Below, one piece after another: positions 48,455 through 60,097 of a stretch of DNA of 64,000 bases (its first letter is position 1; each line of letters begins with the position of its first letter). Under the pieces are notes generated by a model. That model ran no database searches and was not told the DNA's origin. It worked only from the letters and a program-made list of their open reading frames with translations. The stretch comes from Sphagnum compactum (taxonomy: Eukaryota; Bryophyta; Sphagnopsida; Sphagnales). Location: positions 1,033,267 to 1,097,266 of the forward strand of contig OZ234502.1 in NCBI GenBank assembly GCA_965153455.1. The letters are read 5' to 3'. Position numbers and translations under genes: made by a program.

Positions 48455-48990
48455 ACTTTATTTTAACTTAACTTATCCTAGTTCAGTTTAACCAAGTTTA
48501 ACTTAAATAGTTTAATTTAATCTATTTTATTTTAATTTAACCAAATTTAGATGAAAATATTTAATTTAGCCTAATTTAGCCCATGTAATTGAAGTCAGTT
48601 TAAGTTATCCTAGTTTAATCTAAATAACATAATTTAACATATTTTTATCATTTTTTAACCAAGTGTAACCCACGTGTCCTATTTTATTTTAGTTTAACCA
48701 ATTTAACCAAGATTAACCAGTTTTAACCAATTTAAACAATGCAAGTTTGGCCTAAATAGTTAATTTTATCTTAATGTAACCAAGTTTATTCAAGTTTAAC
48801 CTAACTAGCCAAATTTATTCATGTTTAGTCATGTTTAGCCAAGTCTAGCCTACATAGCGTAGTTTAATTAATTTATCATAGTTTATCATAATTTATCCAA
48901 ATTTAGGTTAGCCTAGGTTAGGTTGCTAGGTAACCTAGGTTAAGCTAGGTCAACCTAGGTCAACTTAAGGTGATCTAGGTTGATTTAGGC
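48455..48990 (+). repeat. Degenerate TTTAACCTAR minisatellite, block 2
   Basis: The same unit family as block 1 (TTTAACCAAG, TTTATCCTAG), passing at its right end into a more GC-rich phase (TTAGGTTGCTAGGTAACCTA, AGCTAGGTCAACCTAGGTCA). A short third patch lies at 49163-49226 beyond a SINE-like unit. Confidence 0.7.
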
Positions 48991-49029
48991 TAAAAAATTT
49001 AGTGTTTAGATTTTGGTGGTAGTTAGATT

Positions 49030-49110
49030 TGTTCAAAAAAAAAAGTTGTGGTGCAATTATTAAAGACTTAAACCCCCAAAAGTGGAGGTAAGGGTTCAAG
49101 TCCTATCATT
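49030..49110 (+). mobile_element. tRNA-derived SINE-like unit
   Basis: TGTGGTGCAATTATTAAAGA (A-box-like) is followed about 35 bp later by AAGGGTTCAAGTCCT, which contains the B-box GGTTCAAGTC in full. It lies between two patches of the TTTAACCTAR minisatellite. Confidence 0.55.
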
Positions 49111-49226
49111 CACAACCTTGATAGAACCTAGGTGTTTAACTTGAGGCTTAAAATTTTGTTCGCTTAACCTAGGTGGCCTAGGCTAAGTTTCATAGGCTAA
49201 GCAACCTAACCTAGGAGGTTTAACCT

Positions 49227-51957
49227 TATTTGATTCACTTTTATTACCACATGGCACCACATTATTGGGTCAAAATGTTAATGTGTCTTCTTGGTGTTGC
49301 ATGGCATGTTGTGGGCTATTGAATGTGGTTTTATGATTGCATCCATTATGACTACAATCATAAGGTATGCAATCACATGACATTTATGAAAAGACCATGT
49401 AATGATTCGTGGTAATTATGACGTGGATGTTTGGAATATGTAATCATGTAATCATGTTTAATTGTATGTGGTGGTTAGAACTACATCACTAGACATTTTT
49501 CCAATTCTATGTACCATGTTTTGATGTAGTGCCTTTTGATTGTTTGAGAAAAATAACTTTCTCCCAAGCACAAATTTCATCTAATTTGAATTAACTGGAT
49601 AAAATATCTATTATGCCTACTCTACCCCTTGTCATTACCGCCACTTGAGTTCTTTTGGTGGTTGTGATGGATGGAGATTTCTATTGAGTTACCTCCATTT
49701 GAAACATTACCTTCATTGCCTTTTAACTTTGAATGGCAAGGAGAGAAGGTACATGTGAGTTGATTTTATTCCTCACCTTTAGTTTCTATTAGGTGAGCAT
49801 ACTTACATATGTTCTACAAGTGGTGATATGGGGTTGATGTTCAAGATGGAAAAATCATAGCATTTGTAACCAATGTTGTTAAATAATCAGTTCCAAATAA
49901 ATAGATGTTCCTTTTGGTTTTTTTTTCCTTTTCGGTTGTTATATGTGGATGACTTATAAATGGAGTGAGGATTAAGTAGGTTCAGCAACTACAAGAACCT
50001 TAGGTAGTCAAAGGGAATAAATAAAGTTAAAGTGTTGTAAGGTATAAGTGAAAAATATATAATAGTTTGAAGGGATCCCAAATGTTAGTAATTTCTCTTC
50101 AATCCAAGTCAACACCAATTCCACATAATAAATATGATGAACTAGAATCGTTAATAGTTTTAATAATATATTTAATTTAGTTCCTTTTCATCAAAATCCA
50201 CTAATATCCAATTATAGATTTTGTGAATTGGGATGTCCAAGTAACATGAGGTCAAATTACACCATGACAAGTGTTTTAGCACACAAGTTTTGAAAGTAGC
50301 TTCAAATGAACTCAAAATTTTGCAAAAAAGTTCTTAGTTTCGTTCATTTTCCACACATCAAAAATGAAATCAAACAACCAGGGTGAAGCTGAAGATAACT
50401 TTTTGAATGTTGCTAGTCTTCATTTGTGCCAACACATGCCCATTTCCTTGTCAAAATTTCCCTAACTATAGTTTTGTTGGTATTCAAAATTTATGGTCAC
50501 GTGGCTTAACTATTATTAGAAAAAAATTCAAATTTGAAGACAATCTAATGGTGGGTCTAGAACCTTCCAACATCTATTAAGTTGAAAATTTAAAGGTTTC
50601 ACCATGCTTGGGTACCCCTTTCAATTCATGCCATTACCACTATTGCCGCACACACCTCGAAATTGCAAATGATCAAACTTGAAAAATTGTGAATTCTTGG
50701 AAAATGTTTGTCCTCCCCTTATTGAAGGTTTTTCCCTCCTAGCTTCTTTTCCTTGCAAAAATTTCAAAAAATCTCAAATGAAGATGATGTGATAAAAAAA
50801 CCAACTTTAGGATAAAAATTCAAAACCCCATATCTTTCACAAAACACATTCTTTTCTAAAAATTTGGAAGTGAAAATGTATACTCTTCTGTAATTTCTCC
50901 CAGTTTCAATTCAAGATCTTTCAATAGTAGATTGAAATTTAGATTTAAACAATCTAACCTACACAATTTGCAACCTTTGTAAATTTTTTTTTTTGCCTTT
51001 TTTGTTCTCACATTTTTTCCTTTCCTTTTTTTTTTTTGCACTTAATAAATTCCTATGAAATAATTTGAACATTTTAGTTTTAGATTTTTAAATTTTTTTC
51101 ATTGAACAACTTAAGCTCTAATACCATGTTAACAAATAGGAAATCAAGTGCAAAATAAAAAATACATTTATTGCAAAAAAATAAAGGCATCAAGACAACA
51201 TGTTCAGAAACATGGAATGTAAGATCAAAAACACACCAAGGTTTTTGTCACAATTAAAACAGGGTGAATGCACATTAAGGTGGTTCACTTTTTGAATCAT
51301 GATGCCCATTTTTGCAAAGCGCCCTTTCTTTGGACACCTATAACAAATAATAAAACTTATCAAATTGAGAATTTGAAATTAATTATATATTAACAATCTG
51401 ATTATGAAAATATGTATATAATTATTTTTCAATAAAAGTACACTCACTGTTCACAATGGACTTTTGAAATACAAAAATATGGTTTAGTTGATAGACTGAA
51501 ATAGTAAAAAACAAAAAGGTTCATATTGAATTTCATTCCAAGTTATCTATAGAGACAATATATAATGTAACATCAAATAATGAATGTTTATATGAAAGTC
51601 TTCCCTCAAAAATCATAATCAAACTTTAATTAGAAACTTGTGAATGGTAAATATTGAACCATATGTTCATAAGTCCTTAAATTTTATTTTTTTCAGGTTT
51701 CATTCCTTTTTTAGATGTGTATATATTTGGAATATGTAGGTGGGCTCCTATTAACAATCGCAAATGTGACTATGATTTATGACGATGACATGTTTGGATG
51801 GAAAACACAAATGAAAACAAACTTTTTCATCCAATATTGTGAATGAATCCTTGGGTGGATGAAAACATAATTGTTTTTTTATTTTATGTTGTGTAAAAAT
51901 GGAGAAATCTATTGAAAATAAAAGAAAAAAATTAATTGAAAAAGCTTGGGGGAAAGT
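49227..51957. other. AT-rich intergenic DNA
   Basis: No supported gene. Lys/Phe-rich short frames reflect composition. Confidence 0.6.
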
Positions 51958-52567
51958 ATCCTTGGGTGGTACCATTAGGCACCACCTTAAGGAGTGGTTA
52001 AGGAACCAAAAATCGCCAAGTCATTTTCCTAAGCCCTTTTCTTTAAATGTTTTCACAATTATAAATTTTTTTTTTCCATGTTTATCAATTACAAGCACTG
52101 ATATATAACTTGAAATTTATTTTGGAATTAAAAAAACTAAAATTTGTTAAAAATTTGTATTTTTAATCAAAAGTGCCCCTTCAGAAATTGATAGCCTTAA
52201 CTTTGTATTCATAATTAAATTATACTTATTCAATTAATTGCCTAATAAAATCAAAAAATAGTTACCTTGGGAAAAAATCCCAAGAAAATTTCTCAAATCA
52301 TGTTTCAAATTTGTGTTCGTAACGAAAAAGTTCAAAGAAAAGAACCAATGTGACTTTTTTAAACATTTTAAGAATGCAATGATTAGGAACATCAAAATAC
52401 ACAATATAATTGATATTATTGAAAATTCAAAATTATGGAACCTAATAAATGTATTCATTAAAAAATAATAATGAAAATGTTTGTTTAAGTGTTTCCTTTG
52501 ATTTTTCAAAGTTCGATGGATCCAAGAAAATCAAGGTGTGATGTTCCTAATGGTACCACCCAAGGAT
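51958..52567. mobile_element. Terminal-inverted-repeat element, about 610 bp
   Basis: ATCCTTGGGTGGTACCATTAGG at 51958-51979 has its exact reverse complement at 52546-52567 (22 bp, no mismatch). The interior is AT-rich and non-coding. Related inverted words extend outside: GGATGAAAACAT at 51858-51869 and ATGTTTTCATCC at 52565-52576, plus another ATCCTTGGGTGG at 51846. This suggests nested or repeated insertion of a MITE. A clear target duplication was not found. Confidence 0.65.
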
Positions 52568-55534
52568 GTTTTCATCCTCTTCATCCATTCTAGCCTACCA
52601 TAAGCCACAATATCATAAAAAATCGTATGACTTAATCTTAGAACAAGTTCCATTGTTAAACATTAGACCATTTCAATTGATCCGTAAGCACCATATTACC
52701 ACATCACTTAATAAAGTCCAAATTAAACTAAACTCCTTTTCAACCTTCAAGAGTTTCTTATCAAACAACATTGCATGGGTCAAGTCTTTTCATCTTGCTT
52801 GGGTCATGGCATGGGAGATGAATTCCGAAACTGATTGTTTGATGTAACCAAGCTATTGTTAATAAATATCTCATACTAAAGGTGTAGCAAATAATTTTGT
52901 GGTTTTGAGCATTTTCAATTGTTTAATCTTCATTAAACCTTAAACAATGGAAATTGTGGAACATGTACCTTGTGTGTGTTTGATTTTGTTTCCATATAGT
53001 GAAAAATATTGAATTTGTTGGTATTGATTGTGGTCTTAGCATCTAGGTATTGTCATGAGTCTGGAAATATTTTGGTAGCAAGCTTCAAAAATCAAATCCG
53101 TGAATCAGAGTATATCACATTGTTCAAAATGATTATAAATTTTGATGATATGTTGCCATGGGCTAAAAAATAATTGTAGAATGCAACAACACATCACAAT
53201 GATACATATAACCTTAATTGAATATATGATCACCATGAAAATGCTTCAAATTCATTATGAGCGTAAGAAAATTGAAATGCAATGGGGTTCTATGAAGAAG
53301 GTTGAAAATATGTAGACATTTGAAAGAACCTAAGGAAGAATCAGGATCTCTAGAATTGACAAGTGAAAAATTTGGAAACAAAAGTAAGGAGGAGGAGCAA
53401 GGGGAAATATCATGGAGACGTGCTAATCTTTTTGGTGTTTTTAATCTCATGGGGTTGACAAAGACAATATTTTTGCCTTTTGGTTTTGTGCATCACTTAT
53501 TTATTCAAGATCTCATTATTAATTAATTGAAGAAATGGAAAGCTAAATGTGGTGGGGGAGTTACTTTATTTTGACTTTGACAAGACATGAGAGATGTAGC
53601 AAGAATAAAAGGGAGAAAGATGGAAATAGACATCAAGTTTGTGTAGTGAAAAAAAGACAAGTTGTGTAGAGGTAGTGCAAGCTGAAGTGTGGAGCCTAAC
53701 GATGAAAACAAACTACGGTATAGACAATTTTTGAGAAAATTGGGACTATAAATAATATAAAAAGGTAGTAACATGTAAGATTTCATTCACTTGGAAATTT
53801 TTTAGAGATCACATGTAGTTAATTTGAGATTCAAACATAAAATAATTTGTAAAATCCATCAATATGCAATTGATTTGTAGTTGTATCATTATGTAAAAGT
53901 AAACCAATAATTTTATAAACGTTGATCTAGAAACCTATTTTACAGCATATTTTCATTTTTTATTAATTAAAAAAATCCATCTATTTTATTTAAAATGGTA
54001 AACACAACATTTAGCCCATCTACATCTTCAATGGAAGAACATTTCACAACTTAAAATATCACAATTTTCATCATTATTATAACATAATATATTAACAAAG
54101 GTTTTTAAAACATTTGATATGAATTTTACAAATTGAAAAAAATAGGGAATTTTAATGAGGAGGATTCTTCTTCATGGTTGTCATTTGCATGTGCAAAATT
54201 TCATAGATAAACTACCATGAAATATAGTCCTTCGTAGGCCTTTTATACAATTGCAACATTGTGACAAGGCTGTTGCGAAGTGAAAATGTATTCCAATTAC
54301 TAATTCATTTGTTCATATTTGCTCCAATTTCATAATACAATGATATATTGGGATGTAAACCACCATTAAGTGTAAATTTTAATTACAAAATACTTTCCAA
54401 ACATCCACCATGATATATCAAGGTTCTGTAGGTATTAAAAATTGTCAAATTGTGACAATTTTTTGTCTACACCATAGTGTGTTTCACCCTGAACACTAAT
54501 TGTGCAAGCGTGGGATGTTACTTTCAAGACCTATTTGTCGTCCTTTTTGAGTGTCTAGAGTTGAAGTTCTACATTTTGCTTGATTAATAAACAATTGCAC
54601 TTACGTACATGGGTATTAACACTAGAAGAAATCTGGGATTTTGTAACCAACGAATTTGCGACTAGTTGCGACTATTTGACATTTACAACTACTGTTGGTT
54701 ATATCTACAACTACTATTTGCATTTGAAGCCGCTTGCAACTACTCTATGACTAACTTACGACTAATGGATTTTTTCATCCTTTCATTTGGATAGCTTTCA
54801 TTATAATTTCCATCCAAGAAGACCCCTCTACCTACCATTAGTTGCAAATGTCACCAAATGAGTCATAGCCCTGTGAGTATTCCAAATGTATTATACATAT
54901 TTTAGGCATAAGGGGTCCACAATTGTGTATTGAATGTATTCTACTCATTATTATATGGGTACATACTAAGATGTACCCATATATTACTGGTTATGTATAA
55001 TGGTTGTATTTAAATTGTATGTAAGTTGTATTTGAAGCATACTTGAATATGTATTGCATACATCACCTTAGTTTTTGTCTAGTTTATTTATGTTAAATTT
55101 GTTTAAAATAATATACAGATTATACCCAAGTCATATTACATGCCTTATGTGGTTTTCCAAATTAGTGTTCAAATATATTTGCCCAGATTTAAGTGTTGCA
55201 GTCTAATAGGGGAAAAAAACCTACATTTCTACTCCTATAATCCAAACATTTAAGTCTTCAATCCTAAATTTTTGTGATTTTATTGGCTCAAAAAGAATGT
55301 CATGTAGTACATCAATTTGATGCTTACAAAAACTAAATGCAACATTCTACACAATTCTAAGTAACTTAGCAAACTCTAGCAGGCCATGTAGCACATTAGC
55401 CCTGCCCACAGGCGCTCCAACTAGTTCAAATATAACCTGAGTAGTATAGATGAAAATGAAGACTTTTAACAAAATCAGGCCTGCCAGATGCTAGAAACAG
55501 TATATCCAAACCTAAGCACATTCCCAAACAAATT
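52568..55534. other. AT-rich intergenic DNA
   Basis: No supported gene. A perfect 13-bp-arm palindrome (TATATGGGTACAT / ATGTACCCATATA, loop ACTAAG) sits at 54952-54983, next to TATT/GTAT-rich sequence. Confidence 0.55.
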
Positions 55535-55630
55535 TTATGACTTAACTGTGTCTGGAATAGACAAATCAACATCATCATTTTCTTCCATTACTCCAGCTAG
55601 GGTTGGAGAACTGAAAGCATCCTCAAACTG
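55535..55630 (-). pseudogene. Orphan terminal exon fragment, family unknown
   Basis: On the minus strand an open piece after an acceptor (CCTGGCAG) encodes 31 residues, QFEDAFSSPTLAGVMEENDD then VDLSIPDTVKS, and a TAA. It is downstream of the HIR fragment on the same strand but does not match HIR. It is probably the 3' end of another captured gene. Confidence 0.35.
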
Positions 55631-55683
55631 CTGCCAGGTGAAACAAAATTGGTTGCTATCAGAAGGGAATAAAGAAAATTGAC

Positions 55684-56367
55684 CTTCTCAAGTTCTTCTT
55701 CCACATTCTTTGCAATGTCATTCTTCTGCTCAAAAACATCATCAAGAAGCATCCTTTGTACACTGGCCCGCACAACTGCTCACAAACAAACAATAGCATT
55801 CTGCTCAGAATTGAAACCTGATCACATGAGAACACACATATATATATATATGTCTATATAGTTGCCATTTTGCTTGAACATAAGGCCTACTCATTGAAAT
55901 CTGATACCGATTACATCAACTGTTTGCAACAAGGACTGCTATACTTAGCATCAAATACATATGATTTGATTTGTTCCCGTGGATTCGTGAGCTTGTAGAA
56001 GGCATCTTCAGCAGTCTCAATGTGTGCTCGATATTGCACTGATGCCACCACAGTCACAAAGACATTGTCCTGAACATCACAGACACACAAACCCCACAAT
56101 TCCTACCCCTGAGCTCTGATTCATCCTCACAAGACCACTGATAAAAGATCCAAGCAGGCAGGCAGGTGGGTGGGCGGGGGAGAGGGGGAAAAAAAACAAC
56201 ACCAGACCTTGCTCTTGGTTTCGGGACGGAACACCTGCAACATTGACACCGCAGCACCATGGGACACAATGGCAACCAGGGCTAAGCACAGTATTGAATT
56301 TTCCGAATTTTTCCTTGACAGCAACAGTGGATTGGTCCACCTGGTATAAACCACACACCTGCCCCAT
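55684..56367 (-). pseudogene. HIR (hypersensitive-induced response, prohibitin family) gene fragment
   Basis: Three minus-strand exons of an HIR/SPFH-domain protein are readable. Exon 1 (56367-56208) starts at the normal N-terminus, [20 protein letters not shown], and continues [18 protein letters not shown]. Exon 2 (56069-55950) reads [18 protein letters not shown] ... EQIKSYVFD. Exon 3 (55775-55684) reads VRASVQRMLLDDVFEQKN ... NVEEELEK. In intact HIR proteins these are consecutive N-terminal segments of a membrane-microdomain scaffold; the remaining two thirds are missing. Lesions: exon 1 has lost about nine codons before the ETKSK end with a frameshift, and the exon 2 donor is CTAAGT instead of GTAAGT. 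It is therefore a truncated non-functional copy that retains introns, so it arose from genomic DNA rather than mRNA. Confidence 0.85.
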
Positions 56368-57453
56368 GTCTCCTCCACCCCACCAGGTCTGAGATCTGCA
56401 CAACACAACAACAACAACCCATTTTCAACACTCAGATGATGCACAAAAATCTGGCATAAGTAAGAAGACTGTAAACCCCATCAGTCCCAACAAAGCAAGA
56501 GAAAATAAAATAGCAGGCAATAAAACCCAAAGGCTGTTGTTTCACCCAAAGACAAAAAGAAGTCCGACACAGTCTGTCTGTCTGTCTGTCTATCTTTCCT
56601 TTGGCAGGAAACAGGATTCCGAACTTTTTCCTTCCAACCCAAGGAAGAAATCTTTAAGCAGATTAGTTAGAAACTCAATCAGCAACAATTTGCAAGTATT
56701 GAATCCATGATGCACTCAAAAAAGGGTGAAGACAAAAAAAAAAGGGGATCATCAATCCTTCCTGCTTTTCTTTATTTTCTTTTGTGGCCAAGCAAAACTA
56801 CTCTGCTCACCATCATCAACAAATGAATACCTATACAAACCCACTGAATCTCCGTTCACAAAAAGAAAAGAAAAAGGAGCATATAACCATGGAGAGTTTG
56901 TTGACAAAAACTCCACACAATAACAATTTGAAGAAGGAAGGCTAGGGAGGTGGCGGTTGCTGGTGGTGGTGATGCTGTGATTGATGGTGACTTTGATGCT
57001 GCTTGTGAGCTCCACAACCAACAAATCGTAGATCTGACACTGGAGATGCATGCAAAGGGAGTCCAAGACGAACACCTACTGAGAGGTTGCTTTCATCCAC
57101 ACTATGACCTTCTGCAGCTGGTTCAACTCTTCCTTCACTCGACATACCGTCATAATCACCGTGTCTGGCTGCTGGCAGTATTACTAGTGGTGATCCCGCC
57201 CTGACTCCTGAAATCCTTGCTGGGCTCAACAGTGCTTTTATCGGAGGAAGGGGTTCTTTTAGTGTTTTAGCTCGTCCCACAGAGCAAAATATCACTGTGG
57301 GCAAACACAATAAAACCTCCAAGAAGCTTTCATATGCTCTTTACACTTTTGATCCATCTAAAGGAAATATGATAATATCACACAATGGACAAACTCAGAA
57401 CCACCTGAGGGCAACGCATTAACAGTGACATTTAAATTACAACATACACACAC
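56368..57453. other. Spacer between HIR and HSP90 fragments with an unidentified coding-like stretch
   Basis: The minus strand is open from about 57322 to 56942 with protein-like text (ISGVRAGSPLVILPAARHGD, HSVDESNLSVGVRLGLPLHA) and a His/Gln/Pro tail. Another frame has VKEELNQLQKVIVWMKA, which resembles a coiled coil. I cannot assign it; it may be a further captured piece. A GTCT tetranucleotide run lies at about 56574-56592. Confidence 0.35.
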
Positions 57454-57593
57454 CTTTATGACTTTGCAAAGAGGCTCAAGCTGAGCTTTTGTCTCCTCTT
57501 TCTTCTTTTTCTCCTCCTCAGTCTCATCCAATTTTAGACCCTCTTTTGTGGCAGACACCAATTTCTTGCCATCATACTCCTTCAATTGTTGAA
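57454..57593 (-). pseudogene. HSP90 single-exon fragment
   Basis: A minus-strand exon bounded by an acceptor (GATGCAG) and a donor (AAG followed by GTGTGTG) encodes [40 protein letters not shown] and CKVIK. This is diagnostic of the middle to C-terminal region of cytosolic HSP90. The adjoining HSP90 exons (for example the SDRIV-SPCCLVT block) are not found on either side. It is an isolated exon with parts of its introns. Confidence 0.85.
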
Positions 57594-57889
57594 CTGCATC
57601 AGCAAAGCAAAGTATGAGATTTCTTGCCATACAGAATATGATAGAACAACCTCCAACATCACTCAAGTTCATATGATGACCCTAATAATAATCAACTAAT
57701 CACTAGAAACAAATAAAAATCTTCCACCAGAGCTCCAAACACAATCCCAACATTAACATCAATCTCCTTACATCTCTGACATTTCATCCCTATAAAATAC
57801 AATTGTAGCTCATGAAAGACATAAAGAGCAGTGTCTAGATTTGCAAGTTTAATACCAACCCTAACCCTAAGTGTAGGAGTCTGCATTAC
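57594..57889. other. Spacer between HSP90 and TOC159-like fragments
   Basis: Probably intron remnants of the two fragments. It contains a short ACCCTAACCCTAAG stretch at about 57857. Confidence 0.4.
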
Positions 57890-57985
57890 CTGAAAGGAGG
57901 AAGCTCATCATAGTCATCACCATCTGACACATCAGACTCATCATCTGAGTCATCTGGGCAAACCTCTTCAAGGGTATTCTTTATG
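57890..57985 (-). pseudogene. TOC159-like acidic exon fragment
   Basis: The minus strand encodes LEEVCPDDSDDESDVSDGDD then YDELPPFR, ending at a GTAATG donor. The acidic run followed by a D/E-Y-D-x-LPPF(K/R) motif recalls the segment ahead of the membrane domain in TOC159-family chloroplast import receptors. The match is short, so the assignment is moderate. Its 5' edge lies only about 35 bp from the first exon of an oppositely oriented oligopeptidase fragment. Confidence 0.5.
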
Positions 57986-58020
57986 CATAATCTGACAAGA
58001 TGCTAGTGTCCTTCTTACAG

Positions 58021-60097
58021 GGTAGCCAACAAAAATCTGTTGTTCTTTGTGATGATTTTGAACACTAGAGAATGCAATGTCCCGTTTACTTGGTGCAGTG
58101 ACCATCTGAAAAAGCAGGAAGTTGTGGCAGTGGAGGATGGAGTGTCTATTGAGGATATGGATATCTTCCACAAACACTTGGTGCTCTATGAATGGAGGCA
58201 AGGTTTGCCTAGTGTGCAAGTTTTGGATTTGCCACTCTCAAACTTTCACAAAGCAGTATGTTTACTAACCAGCCTGGAAACATGAATTTTTGTAGCCTTG
58301 TTCAAGGTAGAGTATGTATGTATTCCTAGAAGGGTGCATTTTTTCTGCTTCACAACTCACATGAAAATGAGGATTGATTATGTGATGCAGAGGGGAAGAC
58401 GACTAGCCCTTCCACAGCAGGTTTGCACAGTCACTCCAGGTGCCAATCAGGACTTCTTTTCTTCGACTCTTCGAACCACTGTTGCATCACCAACGGTCTC
58501 TCTCTTCTTTGTATTTTCTTTTCTGTTGCTTAGCTGATGTCTCAATTTTGTGTGTGATTACTTGAAAAAAGAGTCAAATTTAGTGAATGAGAAGGCATGT
58601 GCTCCCTTGCCTCTGCCTGCATTGTGGTTTAGATAGTGAACAGTTTCTGGGGCATCAGAAATATCTTTGTATCTGTTGATCAGAAAACCTTACTCTAATT
58701 GAGCTAATGAGCTACACTGCTCTCAGAAGCAATCTCATAACACTTGGGTTGGTCTGTCTCTGGTAGTGGTCCACAGTCTTATTTGCAACTCCAAATTTTA
58801 CTAGTGTAGGTAAGGTGGGTTCTTACTTTCTGACTGAGCTTTTATTTAAGTGCAAATGTAAATACATTTGGTTGCTCCATGACTCTGCAGATGCCTGAAG
58901 CAGTCTTCAACTATGATCTGGTTACAGGAGAAGCAACACTTCTCCAGCAAGAAGAGTTTATTGAGCGAAATGAATCAACAGTATGTCCTGCATTCTGTTC
59001 AGAATCTTCTTCTAACCAGGACGAAAAGCCACCCATGAGCTCTGCATCTCAAAAATACATTGTTGAGAATGGAGGTAGGGATTTATTGGACCTCTCCAAT
59101 CTGTATGTGTGTGAGCGTGTACTTGTACCATCAACAGATGAGGTCAAAGTGCCCCTCACGCTAATTTATCACCGCAAATTTAAGAGAAATGGGTCTAATC
59201 CTGCATTGTTAATTGGATATGGAGCATATGGTGAGGTCCTGGAGACAGACTGGTGCAATGATCGGTTGAGCTTACTTAATCGTGGTTGGGTCCTTGCCTT
59301 TGCACATGTGAGGTGAGTCTGCCTATGGCTCAGTCACTTCGCTTATGCTTCTGTTTCACATCTCCTTTTGCAACTATTTGTCCTAGTGAGGTCTGCTTGG
59401 CATGTTCACTCCTCATGTTGAACACTTAGTTTGTTCCTTGCATCTTGCTGAGACCAGATCCTCTACATCTAATGTGCAGAGGGGGTGGAGAACTGGGCAA
59501 GAGCTGGCATCATGCAGGAAGGTTAATGAAGAAAGCCAACTCAATTCAAGATTTTTTGGCATGTGCTACCTACTTATTGGACTATAAATATGCACATCAG
59601 ACTAGGCTGGCTGCATGGGGCATCAGTGCAGGGGGTTTGTTGGTGGGGGCTGCCATCAACCTGTGTCCCAATTTATTCAATGCTGTAATTCTCAAGGTGT
59701 TGCCATGCTTTCCACCTGAGTAGAACATGTTCAAAAGTGTTTCTGCCACTTACTTCACTAGTTTCTTTTAGCTTCTCATTGTAAGGGAAAAAGCGTTGCA
59801 TTCTTAAGCTTTTTTGGCATGCTCTTATGTTGGACAAACATTTTCATGACTCTGGAGTTAACAGGACAGGAAGTTAAGAGCCACAAGCTGAAGCTGGGGA
59901 ATCAATTGCAAGTTCCTTAAAAATTTGGAACTTTTGCTGACTTGCATATACTCTTTCTATGGGACAGGATCTGATAGGTTGGTTTGTTTTTTGCCTTGTC
60001 CTGGTTATTTTTGGTCTCACAGTTGTGTGATGCAGGTTCCTTTTCTTGATCTCTGCAACACAATGCTGGACACAAACTTACCTCATTGTGTTGTGAG
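58021..60097 (+). pseudogene. Prolyl-oligopeptidase-like (S9) gene fragment
   Basis: Five in-phase exons are readable: 58021-58255, 58391-58495, 58891-59312, 59480-59696 and 60036-60097. They encode the last part of the beta-propeller (EDGVSIEDMDIFHKHLVLYE) and the start of the alpha/beta-hydrolase domain (LYVCERVLVPS, LIGYGAYGEVLE, RGWVLAFAHVRGGGELGKSW, NSIQDF). The nucleophile elbow GISAGG and then ILKVPFLDLCNTMLDTNLP follow. This is the plant oligopeptidase-B-like family (At1g69020-like). The N-terminal propeller exons, and the C-terminal exons with the catalytic Asp and His, are missing, so the product could not be an active peptidase. The exons themselves have no stops and keep good splice sites, suggesting recent capture or residual transcription. 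Confidence 0.85.

Noticed and set aside
47500-48990. Interstitial telomere repeat
   Set aside because: The unit is TTTAACCTAR-like and irregular, not the plant TTTAGGG repeat; kept as a separate minisatellite.
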